Shown: piece after piece, positions 45,804 through 55,487 of the stretch
How the letters are laid out: every line of letters begins with the position of its first letter
How positions within the stretch are numbered: the first letter of the stretch is position 1
NCBI GenBank assembly: GCA_900546495.1
Contig: URDN01000006.1
Coordinates: 1 to 64,000 of the forward strand
Direction: 5' to 3'
From: an uncultured Lachnospiraceae bacterium
GTDB taxonomy: Bacteria > Bacillota > Clostridia > Lachnospirales > Lachnospiraceae
Length of the DNA stretch: 64,000 nt
Translations under genes and position numbers: made by a program
Notes under the pieces: generated by a model
Told to the model about the DNA's origin: nothing
What the model saw: only the letters and a program-made list of their open reading frames with translations
Databases searched by the model: none

Positions 45804-47681
45804 ATGGGAACAGAGAAACTATTTGATATTCAGGAGGAATTGAAAAAACTGCCGGATCATCCGGGCGTGTATATTATGCATGACGATCGGGATGCAATCA
45901 TTTATATCGGAAAAGCCATCAGCCTGCGAAATCGGGTGCGTCAGTATTTTCAGACGAGCCGAAATAAGGGACCAAAGATTGAGAAGATGGTCACGCATAT
46001 CGATCATTTTGAATATATTCTGACAGATTCCGAACTGGAAGCACTGGTGCTGGAATGTAATCTGATCAAGGAACATCGTCCGAAGTATAATACGATGCTG
46101 AAGGATGATAAGACTTATCCGTATATCAAAGTGACGTTGGGTGAGGCCTATCCGAGAGTGCTGTTTTCCCGTCTGATGAAAAAGGATAAATCAAAGTATT
46201 ATGGACCTTACACCAGTGCAGGAGCGGTAAAGGATAGCATTGATCTGGTGCAGAAGCTATTTCAGATCCGAACCTGCAACCGGACGCTTCCGCGGGATAT
46301 TGGAAAAGAACGTCCCTGCCTGAATTATCATATTCATCAGTGTCAGGCGCCCTGTCAGGGATATATTTCAAAGGAAGATTACCGTTTACAGATCCGTAGT
46401 GCTATGGAACTGCTGAACGGAAATTTTGCACCGGTGATCAAAAATCTGGAGGAAAAGATGCAGACGGCATCGGAGGCACTGGAATTTGAAAAAGCCATGG
46501 AATACCGTGATCTGCTGACCAGTGTGCGGCAGGTGGCGCAGAAGCAGAAAATCACCAGTTTTGATGGAGAGGACCGTGATATTCTGGCACTGGCGATGGA
46601 TGACCGTGATGCGGTTGTGCAGGTATTCTTTGTCCGGGAAGGCAGGCTGATCGGCAGAGAGCATTTTCATGTGACAATCGGTGCAGAGGACACGAAAAAA
46701 GAGGTTCTTTCCACATTTATCAGTCAGTATTATGCGGGAACGCCGTTTGTGCCCAAAGAGATCATGCTTCCGATGGAAATTAACGATGCGAATGTGGTAG
46801 CAGAGTGGTTGTCGGCAAAGCGCGGACAGAAAGTATATATTCGCGTGCCGAAGAAAGGTCAGCGGGAGAAACTGGTAGAACTTGCAGAACAAAATGCGGT
46901 GATGGTACTGACGCAGGACAAAGAAAAAATCCGAAGGGAAGAAGGGCGGACCATCGGAGCGGTCAAGGAAATTGCAGATCTGCTGGATCTTGGCTACGTC
47001 AAACGAATGGAGGCTTATGATATTTCCAACACGAACGGTTTTGAATCTGTTGGTTCTATGGTGGTTTATGAACGGGGAAAACCTTGCAGAAGCGATTATC
47101 GTAAATTTAAGTTAAAAACCGTAACCGGACCGGACGATTATGCATCCATGCGGGAAGTGCTGACGCGGCGTTTTAGCCATGGAATGGAAGAACGGGCACA
47201 GAACAAAGAAAAGAATCTGGCGCAGGAATACGGCAGTTTTACCAAATTTCCGGATCTGATCTTGATGGATGGTGGAAAAGGACAGGTTAATATTGCGTTG
47301 GAAGTGCTGGATGAATTGAAACTTGCTATTCCGGTATGCGGTATGGTAAAGGACGATCATCACAGAACCCGTGGACTATATTTTAATAATGAGGAAATAC
47401 CGATCGATCGACATTCAGAAGGATTTCGGCTGATTACCCGGATTCAGGATGAGGCACACCGTTTTGCCATTGAATACCATCGTTCTCTGCGAAGTAAGCA
47501 GCAGGTGCGGTCGATTCTGGATGATATTCCGAATATCGGTGAGACGCGGAGAAAGGCATTGATGCGGAAGTTCCGGTCTTTGGAAAAAATCCGGGAAGCA
47601 TCCGTGGAACAACTGCTGGAAGTGGACGGCATGAATGAAAAAGCGGCACAGTCCGTATACCAATTCTTCCATAAGGAATAA
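45804..47681 (+). CDS. uvrC: UvrABC system protein C
   Basis: 625 residues; makes both incisions in nucleotide excision repair. GIY-YIG domain at 1-95 ([18 protein letters not shown]), UVR motif around 205-240 ([10 protein letters not shown]), RNase H-like nuclease with DISNTNG and DGGKGQVN, and a C-terminal helix-hairpin-helix pair ([26 protein letters not shown]). Full length. The ribosome binding site is weak (GAGGATTG). hprK follows. Confidence 0.97.
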   Translation: MGTEKLFDIQEELKKLPDHPGVYIMHDDRDAIIYIGKAISLRNRVRQYFQTSRNKGPKIEKMVTHIDHFEYILTDSELEALVLECNLIKEHRPKYNTMLKDDKTYPYIKVTLGEAYPRVLFSRLMKKDKSKYYGPYTSAGAVKDSIDLVQKLFQIRTCNRTLPRDIGKERPCLNYHIHQCQAPCQGYISKEDYRLQIRSAMELLNGNFAPVIKNLEEKMQTASEALEFEKAMEYRDLLTSVRQVAQKQKITSFDGEDRDILALAMDDRDAVVQVFFVREGRLIGREHFHVTIGAEDTKKEVLSTFISQYYAGTPFVPKEIMLPMEINDANVVAEWLSAKRGQKVYIRVPKKGQREKLVELAEQNAVMVLTQDKEKIRREEGRTIGAVKEIADLLDLGYVKRMEAYDISNTNGFESVGSMVVYERGKPCRSDYRKFKLKTVTGPDDYASMREVLTRRFSHGMEERAQNKEKNLAQEYGSFTKFPDLILMDGGKGQVNIALEVLDELKLAIPVCGMVKDDHHRTRGLYFNNEEIPIDRHSEGFRLITRIQDEAHRFAIEYHRSLRSKQQVRSILDDIPNIGETRRKALMRKFRSLEKIREASVEQLLEVDGMNEKAAQSVYQFFHKE

Positions 47682-47817
47682 AAAAGTGGTATACTTACTG
47701 TACCTATTGATAAAAACTGGAAAAACTATGTAACAGATATTAGATGTTATGCGATTATTCAGGGGAGCAGATTTCTCTCAATAGTTGCCAAATAATACAG
47801 AAATGGAGAAAAATATA

Positions 47818-48756
47818 ATGCAGGGAGTCAGTGTACAACAGTTAGCAGAAAAAATGAAATTTAAGTGTTTTACGCCGTGTGTGGATATGTCAAAACGAAT
47901 GATCACCACCCCGGAGATTAACCGACCGGCATTGGAGCTGGCAGGATATTTTGAACATTTTGCGGAGGAACGTATCCAGATCATTGGAATGGTTGAGTAT
48001 TCTTATCTGGAGACTTTATCTGAGGGGGATCGTGAGGAACGCTATCGGAAACTTCTGGGATTTAATGTGCCATGTGTCATTATGTGTCGTGATTATGAGC
48101 CGGATGAAGTCGTATTGCGGATCGCAGGAGAGCGTGGGGTTCCAATCCTTGGTTCACCGGATGCGACCTCCAACGTGGCAGCGGAAGCAATTTATTTTCT
48201 GACCGGCAAGCTGGCACCGTGCATTTCCATTCATGGTGTACTGGTTGACATTTACGGCGAAGGTGTCCTGATCATGGGCGAAAGCGGTATTGGAAAAAGT
48301 GAAGCTGCGCTGGAGCTGATCCGGCGTGGACATCGTCTGGTTACCGATGATGTGGTAGAAATCCGCAAGATCAATAATAATACACTGATCGGAACATCGC
48401 CGGATATTACCCGTTATTTTATTGAGCTGCGCGGTATCGGAATTATCGATGTAAAGACACTGTTTGGTGTAGAGTGTGTCAAAGAGCAGCAGACCATTGA
48501 TCTGGTCATTAAGCTGGAAGACTGGAAGAAAGACAAAGAATACGACCGTCTGGGACTGGAAGAAGAATACACAGAGATTTTGGGTAACAACATTGTGTGT
48601 CATTCCATTCCGATTCGTCCGGGACGGAATCTGGCAGTCATCTGTGAGGCAGCAGCTGCAAACCACAGACAGAAAAAGATGGGCTATAATGCGGCGAAAG
48701 AATTGTATCGAAGAGTAGAAAATAATCTGAAAAACGGAAATTCTACGGAAATTTAA
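47818..48756 (+). CDS. hprK: HPr kinase/phosphorylase
   Basis: 312 residues; phosphorylates Ser46 of HPr to signal carbon status. The N-terminal MurF-like domain is followed by the kinase with P-loop GESGIGKSE and the family signature RGIGIIDVKTLFG. The start at 47818 is chosen because GGAG is nine bases upstream and inside the alternative in-frame ATG at 47803. The stop codon overlaps the left end of a structured repeat. Confidence 0.96.
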   Translation: MQGVSVQQLAEKMKFKCFTPCVDMSKRMITTPEINRPALELAGYFEHFAEERIQIIGMVEYSYLETLSEGDREERYRKLLGFNVPCVIMCRDYEPDEVVLRIAGERGVPILGSPDATSNVAAEAIYFLTGKLAPCISIHGVLVDIYGEGVLIMGESGIGKSEAALELIRRGHRLVTDDVVEIRKINNNTLIGTSPDITRYFIELRGIGIIDVKTLFGVECVKEQQTIDLVIKLEDWKKDKEYDRLGLEEEYTEILGNNIVCHSIPIRPGRNLAVICEAAAANHRQKKMGYNAAKELYRRVENNLKNGNSTEI

Positions 48757-48912
48757 CCAAATTAAGCAAGTCTCCTGATTTTATTGCGTAGAGCAATAAG
48801 CAGGAAGGAATTGCTTATATCAGAAGAGTTAGAATCCTTCTGATAAGCAGCATAGCAGCTATTTGGTTATGAGCAAGTAGCGTGAGCGGATCGCGAAATA
48901 TTCGCTTGAGAT
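48754..48912 (+). repeat. Structured intergenic repeat, copy A
   Basis: TAACCAAAT (48754-48762) is complementary to ATTTGGTTA (48861-48869). Inside, GCTTATATCAGAAG pairs with CTTCTGATAAGC (two-base bulge). Downstream GGTTATGAGCAAGTAGC with GCGGAT and GCGAAATATTCGC follows. The block from ATTTGGTTA onward is closely matched by copy B at 55313-55425. Located between hprK and the M18 aminopeptidase. Confidence 0.65.
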
Positions 48913-48974
48913 ATTAATAAAAAATCAGAATGTCTGCTTCTCTTACGGAGCACATTCAAAAGGAGTGTAACAAT

Positions 48975-50372
48975 ATGGAACGAAAAAATGCATGGAAAAA
49001 ATATACAGAGGAAGAAAAAGCAACAATATTTGCTTATGGTGAAGAGTACCGTCAGTTTATCTCTGACTGCAAGACAGAGCGTGAGTGTGTGACTGAATTA
49101 AAGAAACGTGCAAAAGCAGCAGGATTTCAGGATATGGAAGAAGTGATCGCGAATGGGATCGCTTTGAAAGCCGGAGATCGTGTATTTGCAGACAACAAAG
49201 GCAAGAGTTTTGCTATGTATATTATTGGTAAGAAACCAATGCAGGAAGGTATGAATATCCTTGGTGCACATATCGATTCCCCGCGTCTGGATCTGAAACA
49301 AAATCCATTATACGAAGATACCGATATGGCATTGCTTGACACTCACTATTATGGTGGCGTAAAGAAATATCAGTGGGTAACACTGCCGTTGGCAATGCAC
49401 GGTATAATTGCGAAAAAAGACGGTTCTGTCGTAGAAATCAACATTGGCGAGAAACCGGAAGATCCGGTATTTGGTGTCAGTGATCTGCTGATTCATCTTT
49501 CTGGCGATCAGTTGGAGAAAAAAGGTGCAAAAGTCATCGAGGGTGAGGCTCTTGACATCTTAGTTGGAAGCATGCCGCTTGAAGCTGAGACAGAGGAAGA
49601 AAAGAAAGTAAAAACACTGGTACAGGCAAATGTACTGAAAATTTTAAAAGAGACTTACGGTGTGGAAGAAGAAGATTTCCTTTCTGCCGAGATTGAGATC
49701 GTTCCGGCAGGTCAGGCAAGAGATTATGGCTTTGACCGTAGCATGATCATGGGCTATGGTCATGATGACCGTGTGTGTGCATATCCGTCCTTCTCTGCCA
49801 TTATGGAAATGGAAGCACCGGAGCGCACAAGCGTATGCCTGCTGGTAGATAAAGAGGAGATCGGAAGCGTTGGTGCAACCGGAATGCAGTCCCACTTCTT
49901 TGAAAATATGACAGCAGAAGTAATGAATGCATGTGGCGATTACTGTGAATTAAAATTGCGCCGTGCATTACAGAATTCCAAAGTACTTTCTTCTGATGTA
50001 AGTGCTGCCTTTGATCCGAACTATCCGAGTGTTATGGAGAAGAAAAATGCTGCATATTTTGGAAGAGGTCTGGTATTCAACAAATATACCGGTGCCAGAG
50101 GAAAATCCGGTTCCAACGATGCAAGTGCTGAATATGTAGCTGAAATTCGTAAGATCATGGATGAAAATGAGGTTTGCTTCCAGACAGCGGAGCTTGGTAA
50201 AGTAGATCAGGGCGGCGGCGGAACGATTGCTTATATCCTTGGAAACTACAACATGCAGGTAATCGACAGTGGTGTGGCAGTACTGAATATGCATGCACCA
50301 TGGGAGATCATCAGCAAAGCAGATCTGTATGAAGCAAAATGCGGATATAAAGCATTCCTGAAAGATGCATAA
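48975..50372 (+). CDS. M18-family aminopeptidase
   Basis: 465-residue zinc aminopeptidase. Metal and catalytic sites are visible: GAHIDSPRLD, the carboxylate pair in DKEEIGSVG, GHDDRVCAY and the late NMHAPWE. It removes N-terminal, often acidic, residues from peptides in the cytoplasm. ATG at 48975 follows AAAGGAG; the longer frame upstream has no site. The stop lies 13 bases before murB, with overlap of signals, so they may be co-expressed. Confidence 0.93.
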   Translation: MERKNAWKKYTEEEKATIFAYGEEYRQFISDCKTERECVTELKKRAKAAGFQDMEEVIANGIALKAGDRVFADNKGKSFAMYIIGKKPMQEGMNILGAHIDSPRLDLKQNPLYEDTDMALLDTHYYGGVKKYQWVTLPLAMHGIIAKKDGSVVEINIGEKPEDPVFGVSDLLIHLSGDQLEKKGAKVIEGEALDILVGSMPLEAETEEEKKVKTLVQANVLKILKETYGVEEEDFLSAEIEIVPAGQARDYGFDRSMIMGYGHDDRVCAYPSFSAIMEMEAPERTSVCLLVDKEEIGSVGATGMQSHFFENMTAEVMNACGDYCELKLRRALQNSKVLSSDVSAAFDPNYPSVMEKKNAAYFGRGLVFNKYTGARGKSGSNDASAEYVAEIRKIMDENEVCFQTAELGKVDQGGGGTIAYILGNYNMQVIDSGVAVLNMHAPWEIISKADLYEAKCGYKAFLKDA

Positions 50373-50385
50373 ATTGGAGCTGAGT

Positions 50386-51294
50386 ATGAAAAAAGAAATA
50401 TATGAAACGTTATGTCAGATCTGTGGTTCTGATCAGGTGTTTTGTGAGGAATCAATGAGCCGGCATACTACATTTCGAACCGGTGGACCGGCAGATATTC
50501 TGGTGACACCGAAGGCAGAACAGATCAGTGAGATTCTTGCCTTGTGCAAAAAAGAGCAGATTCCGTGGACGGTGATCGGAAACGGAAGTAATCTGCTGGT
50601 AGGCGATGGCGGTATTCGCGGTATTGTCATGGAAATCGGTAAACAGATGGCAGAGATCTCTATAGAAGGGACAAAGATTACTGCAGGGGCAGGCGCGATG
50701 CTTTCTGCTATTGCATCAAAAGCTGCCGCACAGGAACTGACAGGTCTGGAATTCGCTTCTGGAATCCCGGGAAGCCTTGGCGGAGCAGTCGTGATGAACG
50801 CAGGTGCTTATGGCGGAGAGCTGAAAGATGTTCTGACAGAAGCGACAGTACTGACACCGGAGGGAACGTTTCTGACACTTCCGGTGGCAGAGCTGGATCT
50901 GTCTTACCGGCACAGCATTATTCCGGAGCGTGGATATCTGGTAGTATCTGCGGTTCTGGAACTGCATCCGGGCAAAGCAGAAGAAATTCGTGCGGTCATG
51001 GAAGATCTGAAAGAAAAACGTGTGAGCAAACAACCGTTGGAGTATCCGAGCGCAGGCAGTACGTTCAAACGTCCGGAAGGATATTTTGCAGGAAAACTGA
51101 TTCAGGATGCAGGACTTCGTGGCTTTCAGGTGGGCGGTGCTCAGGTATCCGAAAAACACTGTGGTTTTGTGATCAATCGGGATCATGCTACATCGGCAGA
51201 TATCTGTAATCTGATGGATCAGGTTTCAGAGATCGTTTTTGAAAAGTTCGGTGTGCGTCTGGAAGCAGAAGTGAAAAAAATCGGGGAGTTTTAG
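50386..51294 (+). CDS. murB: UDP-N-acetylenolpyruvoylglucosamine reductase
   Basis: 302 residues; reduces the enolpyruvyl group to make UDP-MurNAc. FAD-binding landmarks HTTFRTGGPADI, GNGSNLLVGDGG and GIPGSLGGAVVMNAGAYG, plus SRxxPLEYPSAGSTFKRP and the catalytic Glu region near the end. This is the shorter type II form as in most Firmicutes. ATG at 50386 follows GGAGC. Confidence 0.96.
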   Translation: MKKEIYETLCQICGSDQVFCEESMSRHTTFRTGGPADILVTPKAEQISEILALCKKEQIPWTVIGNGSNLLVGDGGIRGIVMEIGKQMAEISIEGTKITAGAGAMLSAIASKAAAQELTGLEFASGIPGSLGGAVVMNAGAYGGELKDVLTEATVLTPEGTFLTLPVAELDLSYRHSIIPERGYLVVSAVLELHPGKAEEIRAVMEDLKEKRVSKQPLEYPSAGSTFKRPEGYFAGKLIQDAGLRGFQVGGAQVSEKHCGFVINRDHATSADICNLMDQVSEIVFEKFGVRLEAEVKKIGEF

Positions 51295-51399
51295 TACGTT
51301 TGAAAAGTCGGAAAGAAGTCTTTGGCGAATAAGGATAACAAATAAGATTTGTGAAAGGAAATGTGACAGGAATAGGACATCAGGAGTAAGGTGAACAGT

Positions 51400-52275
51400 A
51401 TGGAATATGTAATCGTGACAGGAATGTCGGGGGCAGGAAAATCAACGGCGTTAAAAATTATGGAGGATATCGGGTATTTTTGCGTGGACAATTTTCCAAT
51501 CCCCCTGCTGGAAAAGTTTGCGGAATTTGCTGCTTCCGGGGAAACACAGCTTAAGCGGATCGCTTTTGGTATGGACATCCGGAACGGAGAGGCATTACAG
51601 CAGTTATCCGGAATTATTCAGAATCTGCGTGCACGCGGGAATCATGTGCAGATTTTATTTATGGACGCATCGGATGAAGTGCTGGTGAAACGATACAAAG
51701 AAACCCGCCGGGCACATCCGCTGGCAGGAACTGACCGGGTGGAAAAAGGCATTGAGCTTGAGCGCAAGCAGGTAAAATTCTTAAAGGAGATGGCAGATTA
51801 TATCATTGATACCAGTCAGCTTCTGACCAGAGAATTGAATGCTGCGATCGGTGACATTTTCCTGGGACATCAGGAATATGAAAATATTTATCTGACGATC
51901 CTGTCTTTTGGGTTTAAATACGGGATTCCGTCAGATGCAGATCTGGTATTTGATGTGCGTTTTCTGCCGAATCCTTATTATCTGGAAGAACTGCGTCCAA
52001 AGACCGGAAATGATCCGGAAATCCAGCAGTTTGTTATGAAAAGCCCGGAGGCGGGAGAATTTTTGGATAAATTGGAAGATATGGTGCGTTTCCTGATTCC
52101 AAATTATATCAAAGAAGGAAAAAACCGTCTGGTGATCGCCATTGGATGCACTGGCGGAAAGCATCGATCGGTTACATTGACAAATGCACTTTACGAAAGA
52201 TTAAAGAAAAATCAGAAATATGGTTTGCGGGCAGAACACCGCGATATTGATAAAGACGCAAAGCGTGGAAAGTAG
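51400..52275 (+). CDS. rapZ: RNase adapter / nucleotide-binding protein RapZ
   Basis: 291 residues. P-loop GMSGAGKST at the N-terminus, DNFPIPLL, and the C-terminal domain with SFGFKYGIP, VRFLPNPYY and GCTGGKHRSV. In E. coli RapZ controls glucosamine-6-phosphate synthase RNA; in Gram-positives the target is unclear. An in-frame GTG at 51391 is an alternative start. Order murB-rapZ-whiA is typical of Clostridia. Confidence 0.95.
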   Translation: MEYVIVTGMSGAGKSTALKIMEDIGYFCVDNFPIPLLEKFAEFAASGETQLKRIAFGMDIRNGEALQQLSGIIQNLRARGNHVQILFMDASDEVLVKRYKETRRAHPLAGTDRVEKGIELERKQVKFLKEMADYIIDTSQLLTRELNAAIGDIFLGHQEYENIYLTILSFGFKYGIPSDADLVFDVRFLPNPYYLEELRPKTGNDPEIQQFVMKSPEAGEFLDKLEDMVRFLIPNYIKEGKNRLVIAIGCTGGKHRSVTLTNALYERLKKNQKYGLRAEHRDIDKDAKRGK

Positions 52276-52288
52276 TTGAGGAAGTAAT

Positions 52289-53254
52289 ATGTCTTTTTCT
52301 GGAGAAATGAAGGAGGAGATTGCCCGTCTGATTCCGACGCAGGAAGCGGATGTACGGGCGGAACTTTCTGCCATTATTCGTTTCTGTGGAAGAATTATCC
52401 GGTTAGAGGACAGCGTGGCGGTTTTGGTGGAAACGGAAAATGTGGCACTGGCAAAGACGTTTGTAAAACTGATCAAGAAAGCATTTGACATTCAGGTGCA
52501 GCTGGAAATCCGCAGACACGGGACCGGAAAAAATAATCAGTATTTTATATTGCTGTCGGAGCGACCGGAAGATATGCTTTATTCGGAGGAACTTCCGGAG
52601 CGTCAGAAGCTTCAGCAGGCGCTGCGGGATATCTGTATCTGGAGTGCACAGGCAGAACCGCGTGACTTGCTGCAGACGTTAGGAAGCAAGCGGGCTTATA
52701 TCAGAGGAGCATTCCTTTGTGCCGGTTCCATGAGTGATCCGGGTAAATCCTATCACTTTGAGCTTGTCTGTGAGGATGAACAGATGGCAGCATTTTTGAA
52801 AGAACAGATAGCAGCATTTTTTGTACATGCAAAGATTATCCTGCGAAAGCAGAAATACATTCTGTATCTGAAAGACAGTGAGGAGATCATTCAGATTCTG
52901 AACGTGATGGAAGCACATAAGTCTTTGATGGAACTGGAAAATATCCGTATTATCAAGGAAATGCGAAACAGTGCAAACAGGCAGTCCAATTGCGACTCTG
53001 CCAATATTAATAAAATGGTGCGTACGGCAGCGCGGCAGGTGGAGGACATCCGTTATATTGAGGAAACCATCGGATTGGAACAACTTGCTCCGGCATTGCG
53101 GGAAATGGCGCAGGTACGTTTGGATAATCCGGATGTATCTTTACAGGAACTTGGAACCTATCTGGATCCGCCTGTTGGCAAATCGGGAGTAAACCACAGG
53201 CTCAGAAAACTGAAAGAGATTGCAGAAGGCTTAAGGACTGAGGAGGGTGAATAG
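52289..53254 (+). CDS. whiA: DNA-binding protein WhiA
   Basis: 321 residues: LAGLIDADG-like N-terminal domain (RGAFLCAGSMSDPGKSYHFE in part) and a C-terminal helix-turn-helix (LRLDNPDVSLQELG-type region, VGKSGVNHRLRKL). It is a cell-division or sporulation regulator in other Gram-positives. Starts 13 bases after rapZ and ends 2 bases before the lipid kinase, with shared ribosome binding sequence, so all are one unit. Confidence 0.96.
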   Translation: MSFSGEMKEEIARLIPTQEADVRAELSAIIRFCGRIIRLEDSVAVLVETENVALAKTFVKLIKKAFDIQVQLEIRRHGTGKNNQYFILLSERPEDMLYSEELPERQKLQQALRDICIWSAQAEPRDLLQTLGSKRAYIRGAFLCAGSMSDPGKSYHFELVCEDEQMAAFLKEQIAAFFVHAKIILRKQKYILYLKDSEEIIQILNVMEAHKSLMELENIRIIKEMRNSANRQSNCDSANINKMVRTAARQVEDIRYIEETIGLEQLAPALREMAQVRLDNPDVSLQELGTYLDPPVGKSGVNHRLRKLKEIAEGLRTEEGE

Positions 53255-53256
53255 AA

Positions 53257-54156
53257 ATGGATAAGAAAAAATTATTATTTATATTTAATCCACATTCCGG
53301 AAAAGGACAGATTCGAATGCAGTTGGTGTCGATTGTTGATACTTTTGTCAAAAATGGCTATGAGGTTACAATCTATCCGACACAGGAAAAGAAAGATGCA
53401 ATCCGTAAAGTGGAAGAACAGTCAGAAGAATATGATCTGGTTGTGTGCAGCGGTGGTGACGGTACTTTGGATGAGGTTGTTACCGGTATGATGCGGTGCG
53501 ATGGAATTGTTCCGATTGGTTATATTCCGGCGGGAAGTACCAACGATTTTGCCCAGTCTTTAAAAATACCGAAAAACATGCTGCGGGCAGCAGAGATCGC
53601 AGTCAGCGGGCGCCAGTTCCCGTGCGATGTAGGTGTGTTTAATGAGGATAATTTTGTATACATTGCAGCTTTTGGCTTATTTACAGATGTCTCTTATATG
53701 ACAAATCAGAAATTGAAAAATATTTTCGGACATGTAGCTTATATTCTGGAAAGTGCAAAGCGCTTGTATGACATACCATCTTATTATCTGGAGGTGGAGG
53801 TAAATGGTGAGACGATCCGGGACGAATTTATTTACGGTATGATTACAAATTCGGTTTCTGTGGGTGGCATGAAGAACATGACAGGAAACAATGTAAAACT
53901 GGACGACGGTGAATTTGAGGTGACGCTGATCAAGATGCCGCAGAATCCGATCCAGTTAAATGAGATTTTGTCTAATCTGGTGATGCCAAAGGATATTGAG
54001 ACACCATATATCTATACCTATAAGACAGATCATATCCGGTTGAAATGCGAAGATTATGTTCCGTGGACGCTGGATGGTGAATTTGGCGGAGATCATAAAA
54101 CGGTAGAAATTTATAACCGCTGCCGTCGAATTAACTTTATGGTGGACAGATTTTAG
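53257..54156 (+). CDS. Diacylglycerol/lipid kinase, DgkB-YegS family
   Basis: 299 residues. The kinase domain has FIFNPHSGKGQ, the nucleotide motif CSGGDGTLDEVV and IPAGSTNDFA; the second domain has GMITNSVSVGGMKN. Members phosphorylate diacylglycerol or related lipids at the membrane, recycling lipids released by envelope synthesis. GGAGGGTG, overlapping the whiA end, provides its binding site. Confidence 0.93.
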   Translation: MDKKKLLFIFNPHSGKGQIRMQLVSIVDTFVKNGYEVTIYPTQEKKDAIRKVEEQSEEYDLVVCSGGDGTLDEVVTGMMRCDGIVPIGYIPAGSTNDFAQSLKIPKNMLRAAEIAVSGRQFPCDVGVFNEDNFVYIAAFGLFTDVSYMTNQKLKNIFGHVAYILESAKRLYDIPSYYLEVEVNGETIRDEFIYGMITNSVSVGGMKNMTGNNVKLDDGEFEVTLIKMPQNPIQLNEILSNLVMPKDIETPYIYTYKTDHIRLKCEDYVPWTLDGEFGGDHKTVEIYNRCRRINFMVDRF

Positions 54157-54177
54157 CTGTCAGATGAAAAATAGGAC

Positions 54178-54206
54178 TTCCATTTTTTGTCTGATAAGGT
54201 TATAAT
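54178..54206 (+). promoter_or_regulatory. fba promoter
   Basis: TTCCAT (54178-54183), a 17-base spacer and TATAAT (54201-54206), 47 bases before the start codon. Confidence 0.5.
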
Positions 54207-54252
54207 GTTATTATATTAACAATATTTTTTTAAACAAATGGAGGATCTCATT

Positions 54253-55116
54253 ATGTTAGTTTCAGCAAAAGAAATGCTTGAAAAAGCAAAAGCAGGTCAT
54301 TATGCAGTTGGTCAGTTCAACATCAACAATCTTGAGTGGACAAAAGCAATTCTGTTAACCGCTCAGGAGAATAACTCCCCGGTTATTCTTGGTGTTTCCG
54401 AAGGTGCCGGCAAATACATGACAGGCTACAAGACTATTGTTGGTATGGTAAACGGAATGCTGGAAGAATTAAATATCACAGTTCCGGTTGCATTACATCT
54501 GGATCACGGCAGCTATGAAGCTTGCTACAAATGTATCGACGCTGGTTTTTCATCTGTAATGTTTGACGGTTCTCATTATCCGATCGAGGAGAATGTTGCC
54601 AAGACAAAAGAGCTTGTTGCTGTTTGCAGAGAGAAAGGATTATCTCTTGAGGCAGAAGTCGGTTCCATCGGTGGCGAAGAAGACGGCGTAATCGGAATGG
54701 GCGAGTGTGCTGATCCGGATGAGTGTAAAGCAATCGCTGATCTTGGTGTAACAATGCTTGCAGCAGGTATCGGAAACATTCACGGTAAATATCCGGAAAA
54801 CTGGGCTGGCTTAAGCTTTGAGACTCTGGATGCAATCCAGCAGAAGACAGGCGATATGCCGTTAGTACTTCATGGTGGTACAGGTATTCCGGATGACATG
54901 ATTAAGAAAGCAATCTCTCTTGGTGTTGCAAAAATCAACGTAAATACAGAGTGCCAGCTTGTATTCGCTGAAGCTACAAGAAAATATATCGAAGAAGGCA
55001 AAGACCTGGTAGGTAAAGGATTCGATCCTAGAAAATTACTTGCTCCTGGATTCGATGCTATCAAAGCTAAAGTAAAAGAGAAAATGGAGATTTTTGGTTC
55101 TATCAACAAAGCCTGA
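54253..55116 (+). CDS. fba: Class II fructose-bisphosphate aldolase
   Basis: 287 residues. Zinc ligands and catalytic sites: HLDHGS (His and Asp), EVGSIGGEEDG, GNIHGKY and LHGGTGIP, with NVNTEC for phosphate binding. A glycolytic enzyme. GGAGG lies 10 bases before the ATG at 54253. Codon use is strongly biased to frequent codons, as expected for high expression. Confidence 0.96.
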   Translation: MLVSAKEMLEKAKAGHYAVGQFNINNLEWTKAILLTAQENNSPVILGVSEGAGKYMTGYKTIVGMVNGMLEELNITVPVALHLDHGSYEACYKCIDAGFSSVMFDGSHYPIEENVAKTKELVAVCREKGLSLEAEVGSIGGEEDGVIGMGECADPDECKAIADLGVTMLAAGIGNIHGKYPENWAGLSFETLDAIQQKTGDMPLVLHGGTGIPDDMIKKAISLGVAKINVNTECQLVFAEATRKYIEEGKDLVGKGFDPRKLLAPGFDAIKAKVKEKMEIFGSINKA

Positions 55117-55193
55117 GAATTTGTAAAAAGTTACGAAAAATTAGCATTTTACAACTCATAATTGTTGAAATGGACAAAAATGTTTTCGGCCTC

Positions 55194-55222
55194 TTGCAAT
55201 TTTCGGAAATTTGTACTATGGT
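55194..55222 (+). promoter_or_regulatory. Promoter of the glutamine synthetase gene
   Basis: TTGCAA (55194-55199), a 17-base spacer and TATGGT (55217-55222). CTTGCAA (55193-55199) and TTGCAAG (55225-55231) form an inverted repeat around the -10, a possible operator. It leaves a leader of about 260 bases. Confidence 0.6.
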
Positions 55223-55250
55223 AGTTGCAAGACATGAATACGTGCTGAAC

Positions 55251-55284
55251 AAGGGTGTTCCAACAAATGGTGGAATACCCTTTT
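55251..55284 (+). terminator. Terminator-like hairpin in the GS leader
   Basis: AAGGGTGTTCCA (55251-55262) pairs with TGGAATACCCTT (55271-55282, one G-U), then Ts. It lies 135 bases after fba but downstream of the promoter at 55194, so it can act as an attenuator for the following gene as well as a backup fba terminator. Confidence 0.7.
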
Positions 55285-55312
55285 CTGCTATAAAAAGATA
55301 AAATTGATCATT

Positions 55313-55425
55313 TAACCAAATAAGCAGTGTAACGGTTATTGGGTTATGAACAAGTAGCAGGAACGGATTGTGAATATCTGTTGCCTATAGCAGAATTGCT
55401 CCGGATACATAATAAAATAAAAACG
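55313..55425 (+). repeat. Structured intergenic repeat, copy B
   Basis: TAACCAAAT (55313-55321) faces ATTGGGTTA (55338-55346, one mismatch). From there GGTTATGAACAAGTAGC, ACGGAT and GTGAATAT follow, matching copy A (48861 onward) in about four of five bases over roughly 40 positions. The interior of copy A's long stem is missing here. Located between the attenuator and the start of the glutamine synthetase gene. Confidence 0.6.
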
Positions 55426-55487
55426 AGAGCAGATCAGTATATACTCAGGGGACTGTAAAAATATGAGAAAAGAGAGGAATCAAGAAG

